This document shows positions 16,501-16,589 of a DNA stretch of 16,589 nucleotides, one piece after another (position 1 is the first letter of the stretch; every line of letters begins with the position of its first letter). The notes under the pieces were generated by a model. It worked only from the letters and a program-made list of their open reading frames with translations. It searched no databases and had not been told where the DNA came from. A program made the translations under genes and the position numbers. This DNA is from Bordetella parapertussis (GTDB taxonomy: Bacteria > Bacteroidota > Bacteroidia > Chitinophagales > Chitinophagaceae), in contig CALQJX020000037.1 of assembly GCA_943331005.2 (NCBI GenBank), forward strand, positions 1 to 16,589, in the 5' to 3' direction.

Positions 16501-16589
16501 CGTATTCTGCCACACCTACTTCAGGTTATGACTGGAGCAGTGCCAATACCGCGGTTGCGACCATCAATACCGGTGGTAATGCAATGGGA
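7563..16589 (+). CDS. giant secreted multidomain repeat protein (DUF7948, SBBP, Big_2, TIG, FG-GAP, PKD-like), 3' end cut off
   Basis: One frame stays open from the ATG at 7563 to the window end: 3009 codons. Residues 1-20 are a signal peptide (KHKIIFLLSILCITAVLA, then KKP). Residues about 59-279 match the DUF7948-type domain before SBBP repeats. Residues 280-737 are seven SBBP repeats. A Big_2-like and a TIG domain lead into three 688-residue units, each TIG, seven FG-GAP blades, Big_2-like, then PKD-like domains; the third unit drifts into further Ig-like domains after about residue 2795. FG-GAP loops of DxDGDGKxD type (as in integrin alpha) suggest many calcium sites. Bacteroidota proteins of this build are exported and usually end in a type IX secretion or gliding-motility C-terminal domain, which would lie beyond the window. 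A surface adhesin or matrix role is inferred. No enzymatic domain is visible. Confidence 0.93.
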   Translation, partial: MKHKIIFLLSILCITAVLAKKPANSLHGNESKKTIPTQIKIDRSNKAGKQNFGASKIISFIENAGQIKDQNHKYRNDIQFGLQATAGLNIFIGNGAIHYQFSKLVNNNQTATLYSENKEKEATSTFDMYRMDVELVGANKNAAIVRENKTDYKENYCNDLSGKGFITASSYSKITYKNIYHEIDWVLYVKDNKLKHEFIVHKGGSAADIKIKYGGAEKLEINKQGALVATTEHGIVTEDAPVSYLAAGKEIHTEYELKGNYVQYKLDSYEGELTIDPGIAWATYYGGTGDDRGKAIGSDQANNVFMGGHTTSTANIATSGTYQTTYNASTDGFITKFNVLGIRVWATYFGGSGTDVIDGVRIDKEDTARIYVCGTTTSSSGIATSGASSTTYGGGTTDGFVARLNKTGQIVWATYLGGSAADSAKTMTIDYDNNIYIGGYTESSASIATSGAHQTSFGGGASDGFIVKYDSSGNKIWGTYYGGTGVDVTNALDVDIAGNIFMAGATTSSTGIATTGTHQTTISTGNDFMVAKFRKTGTRVWGTYYGGTGTDIANAISTSPLDTNSIFVIGQSNSSGLASTGAQQTTNSNPNPDAFLLKLGAMGTRLWATYMGGPSNTDYGTGTKVDSAGDVYMVGYTNSTSNITTSDALIPAFNGTGGAANFDVFLQKYNGSTGSRIYGTFYGGVLHDVSYDVAIDNYSNVYLTGMTNSTAGINSTGAHQTANGGGTYDAFVIKFSFGAPITGTFVTCVGGNTTLSNISPGGTWSSTNTGVATVGSSSGIVTGVAAGTATISYIAGSYVIKTVTVVAAPNITAVSPLAGIATSSVTITGTSFDATTTNNKVFFGATQATVNTASMTSVAVSLPIGATFGPVTLKTSACNATSFSPLPFLPTYNNSTFAPNTLNLATKVDLTTGTLPYIVSIGDVDGDGKSDIVVANFSSNTVSVFRNTSTSGSISTGSFAAKVDFSTGTGPYSVKIADMDGDGKIDLIVTNRTSNSISVLRNTSTSGSVSFETKVDFTSGNSPSGLVIDDFDEDGKPDIATANHASSTVSVLRNTSTSGSVSFATKVDFTTGTTPRILTSGDIDGDGKSDIAVGNTGTTTVSVLRNTSSAGTITAGSFAAKVDFTVGTSPCELILADIDASGKTDLVVVNNSSGTVSVLRNTSTSGAMTAGSFATNVDFNVGTSPFGLAIGDINGDSKPDVVVGNSGSASLSILRNTATSGTITTGSFDAKVDYTTNTTPYFVAVGDIDGDNEPEIVVANAGSNNISIFRNDPLPNNTGTASVCIGNTTTLSNTFSGGTWSSGNAAVATIGSASGVVSGIAAGTALISYTVMGNPATTIVTVNALPTIGGLSNVSICTGSNTTLTASGASTYSWSPSTGLSATTLAGVTATPTTTTTYTVSGTNTNGCVNTGNVTVTVNSIPTISAGAALVICQGSSTTITGSGGTTYSWAPSSGLSATTGTSVTATPTVATTYTVTGTTSGCSSTGTVNVSFASAPTVTSVSPLIGYPSSSVTITGTNFQTTAANNIVYFGATQASVSSASATSLTVTVPTGATFAPVTVNRSGCNLNALSPQPYLPSYDGSSFASGSINLNAKVDLTSGTQPFSVAIGDLDGDGKSDIVVANNGTTNVSVFRNTSTSGSISSGSFAAKADFTTGTSPYSVRIADIDGDGKRDIIATNWTSNTISVLRNTSTSGTISFAAKVDFTTGTTPGGLAIADLDGDGKLDVATGNYGASTVSVFRNTSTSGSISFATKVDFTAGTQSTLLTSGDIDGDGKSDLAVSNFGTTTVSILRNTSTSGIINAASFAAKVDFTVGSSPFELMLSDIDASGKPDLVVVNQHSASISVLRNTSTSGTIGAGSFAARVDFTLGTYPSGLAICDIDGDSKPDVVVGNSGSASLSILRNTATSGAITSGTFAAKVDFTTNTTPYFVASGDLDGDGKPDIVAANSASNNLSVFRNNPLNGNTGTASVCVGSNTTLSNATSGGTWSSGSTGIATVGSATGVVTGVAAGTASISYNVLGGSVVTIVTVNPVPSITTGAAAICNGASTSLTGSGGSSYSWSPSAGLSATTGSVITASPTVTTTYTVTVPNDYGCTYTATATITVNALPTVSAGSSVAICPGSSTTLTASGASTYSWAPATGLSATTGASVSATPTITTTYTVTGTNSLSCTATASVTVTVKAVPTITSVSPLIGYPSSSVTITGTNFETTTTDNLVYFGATKATVSSSSATSLSLTVPTGATFAPVTVNRSGCNLNALSLQPYLPSYDGSSFASGSINLNTKVDLTSGTTPYSVAIGDLDGDGKPDIAVANNGSTTISVFRNTSTSGSISSGSFAAKVDFSTVSGSYSIKIADIDGDGKRDLIVTNWTANVVSVFRNTSTSGSISFATKVDFASGSQTDGLVIDDFDGDGKLDIATANYAASTASVLRNTSTSGSVSFATKVDFVTGSSPFILASGDIDGDGKSDLAVANYGTTTVSVLRNTSTSGIINTSSFATKVDFTVGSGPCELILSDIDGNGKSDLVVANYTSATISVLRNTSTSGTIAAGSFAAKQDFATVSSSFGLSIGDFNGDAKPDIVVASPTANSMSVFRNTASSGSINSGSFAARVDFTTNGTPYFVAAGDLDGDGKPDIVATNSGSANLSIFRNNPLAGTTGTATVCVGSTTTLSNATSGGTWSSGSTGIATVGSGTGVVIGVAAGTALISYTLSGSPVTTIVTVNPVPTISAGASVVLCTGNSANLTATGGSTYSWLPATDLSATTGSGVSASPTVTTTYTVTGTNTLSCSNTSTVTVSVVNTTPTSVTASASPGSLCSGANLTLTGSATTTAGTISYAWAGPNSYTATTQNPASLGVTTVSAGVYTITATNVCGSTTAVSSTVTVNTVPSVAAISGATNICSGTTTTYTDSTSGGTWSSSNTATGTINSSTGVLTGISVGAYTVSYTATNTCGTTVVTKAVYGYLTPSIGVSVGSASSCVGSATTYSATPTSGYDWSSANTAVATINTGGNAMG
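7737..8399 (+). other. N-terminal DUF7948-like domain of the giant protein
   Basis: Residues about 59-279. It begins SFIENAGQIKDQNHKYRNDI, the typical opening of this domain, and ends at LDSYEGELTIDPGIA, directly before the first SBBP repeat. In known proteins it precedes SBBP repeats and is thought to be a beta-rich cap; its function is not established. The middle segment with YKNIYHEIDWVLYVKDN and LKHEFIVHKGG is characteristic of the family. Confidence 0.7.
8400..9773 (+). repeat. seven SBBP repeats, probably one seven-bladed beta-propeller
   Basis: Seven repeats of roughly 64-70 residues start near 8400, 8592, 8792, 8986, 9177, 9375 and 9585. Each opens with a W-A/G-T-Y-Y-G-G-like strand, continues through a strand such as NVFMGGHT or NIYIGGYT, has a T-S/T-G-x-x-Q-T-like turn, and ends with D-G/A-F-I/V-x-K-F/Y. 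The seventh is divergent (IYGTFYGG). Seven copies equal one closed propeller. Confidence 0.85.
9777..9992 (+). other. first Big_2-like domain of the giant protein
   Basis: The segment starts GTFVTCVGGNTTLSN and contains GGTWSSTNTGVATVGSSSG and VAAGTATISY, the bacterial Ig-like (Big_2) pattern. Three later copies at about 11391, 13455 and 15519 are closely similar. Unlike those, this copy passes straight into a TIG domain with no PKD-like domains between. Confidence 0.75.
9993..12056 (+). repeat. 2064-bp super-repeat, unit 1
   Basis: Order: TIG domain (ITAVSPLAGIATSSVTITG), seven FG-GAP blades, Big_2-like domain (from 11391), and two PKD-like domains beginning near ICTGSNTTL and ICQGSSTTI. 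The next unit starts exactly 2064 bp later at the corresponding TIG codon. This copy's TIG is the most divergent of the three. Confidence 0.9.
10302..11390 (+). repeat. FG-GAP propeller 1, seven blades
   Basis: Blades start at 10302, 10467, 10623, 10779, 10944, 11109 and 11274, with lengths 55, 52, 52, 55, 55, 55 and about 39-42 residues. Each carries a GDxDGDGKxD-like calcium loop, a DIVVAN-like strand and a VSVFRNTSTSG turn. Blade 3 has DFDEDGKPD, blade 5 DIDASGKTD, blade 6 DINGDSKPD and blade 7 DIDGDNEPE. Confidence 0.88.
12057..14120 (+). repeat. 2064-bp super-repeat, unit 2
   Basis: Same domain order as unit 1. The TIG opens VTSVSPLIGYPSSSVTITG, and the Big_2-like domain starts at 13455. 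Relative to unit 1 it lacks one codon before the first PKD-like domain and gains one in the second (SLSC versus TSGC region), so the total length is unchanged. Confidence 0.9.
12366..13454 (+). repeat. FG-GAP propeller 2, seven blades
   Basis: Blades start at 12366, 12531, 12687, 12843, 13008, 13173 and 13338, in exact 2064-bp register with propeller 1 and with the same long/short pattern. Blade 6 (GDSKPDVVVGNSGSASLSIL) is nearly identical to blade 6 of propeller 1. Confidence 0.88.
14121..15950 (+). repeat. 2064-bp super-repeat, unit 3 (incomplete)
   Basis: TIG, propeller, Big_2-like domain (15519) and one PKD-like domain are recognisable; after about 15950 the sequence departs from the unit. 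The TIG is nearly identical to that of unit 2, including an 83-bp stretch with a single mismatch (12255-12337 against 14319-14401). Confidence 0.88.
14430..15518 (+). repeat. FG-GAP propeller 3, seven blades
   Basis: Blades start at 14430, 14595, 14751, 14907, 15072, 15237 and 15402, again in register. Blade 6 (GDFNGDAKPDIVVASPTANS) differs markedly from the other two copies, and blade 5 has DIDGNGKSD rather than DIDASGK. Confidence 0.88.
15951..16589 (+). other. further Ig-like/PKD-like and Big_2-like domains at the visible end of the giant protein
   Basis: After the third unit come an Ig-like domain (SPGSLCSGANLTLTG, SYAWAGPNSYTATTQNPAS, GVYTITATNVCGSTT) and a Big_2-like domain (ICSGTTTTYTDSTSGGTWSS, GVLTGISVGAYTVSY), then the start of another (SSCVGSATTYSATPTSGYDW). 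These are not copies of the 688-residue unit. Frame and composition continue smoothly to the edge. Confidence 0.75.

Overview
The window looks like a chromosomal segment of a Bacteroidota bacterium, probably from a Chitinophagaceae-like group. The signs are promoter cores of the Bacteroidota type (TAnnTTTG) before two transcription units, the lack of clear Shine-Dalgarno sequences, and a giant secreted protein built from DUF7948/SBBP, Big_2-like, IPT/TIG, FG-GAP and PKD-like modules, a style common in that phylum. Species cannot be fixed from the sequence alone.

Left part (1-4200, all minus strand): a cut-off luciferase-like flavin oxidoreductase gene, then an arsenic/antimony-response operon read right to left as arsD, a small thioredoxin-fold-like protein, arsA, a HesB/IscA-like protein and arsR. 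ArsD and ArsA keep their known metalloid-binding cysteines. A perfect 22-bp inverted repeat before arsD encloses the TAATTTTG -7 element, so the ArsR made at the end of the operon probably represses its own operon there. No arsenite pump (ArsB or Acr3) is visible; it may lie beyond the left edge or elsewhere.

Middle part (4418-6686, plus strand, divergent from the ars operon): two genes 4 bp apart, an ATP-cone protein fused to an Mrr-like PD-(D/E)xK nuclease domain, and a beta-CASP metallo-beta-lactamase nuclease. They probably form a nucleic-acid-processing pair of unknown role. An 876-bp stretch without a convincing gene follows (6687-7562); it holds a weak minus-strand ORF and a 23-bp AT-rich palindrome.

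Right part (7563 to the end, plus strand): one uninterrupted reading frame of at least 3009 codons, open at the window edge. It has a signal peptide, a DUF7948-like N-terminal domain, a seven-repeat SBBP propeller, Big_2 and TIG domains, and then three copies of a 2064-bp (688-residue) unit: TIG, seven-blade FG-GAP propeller, Big_2-like, two PKD-like domains. The copies stay in exact register at nearly all landmarks and are mosaics of one another, which points to repeated internal recombination. The product is probably a very large cell-surface or secreted adhesin-like protein; its C-terminal sorting signal would lie outside the window.
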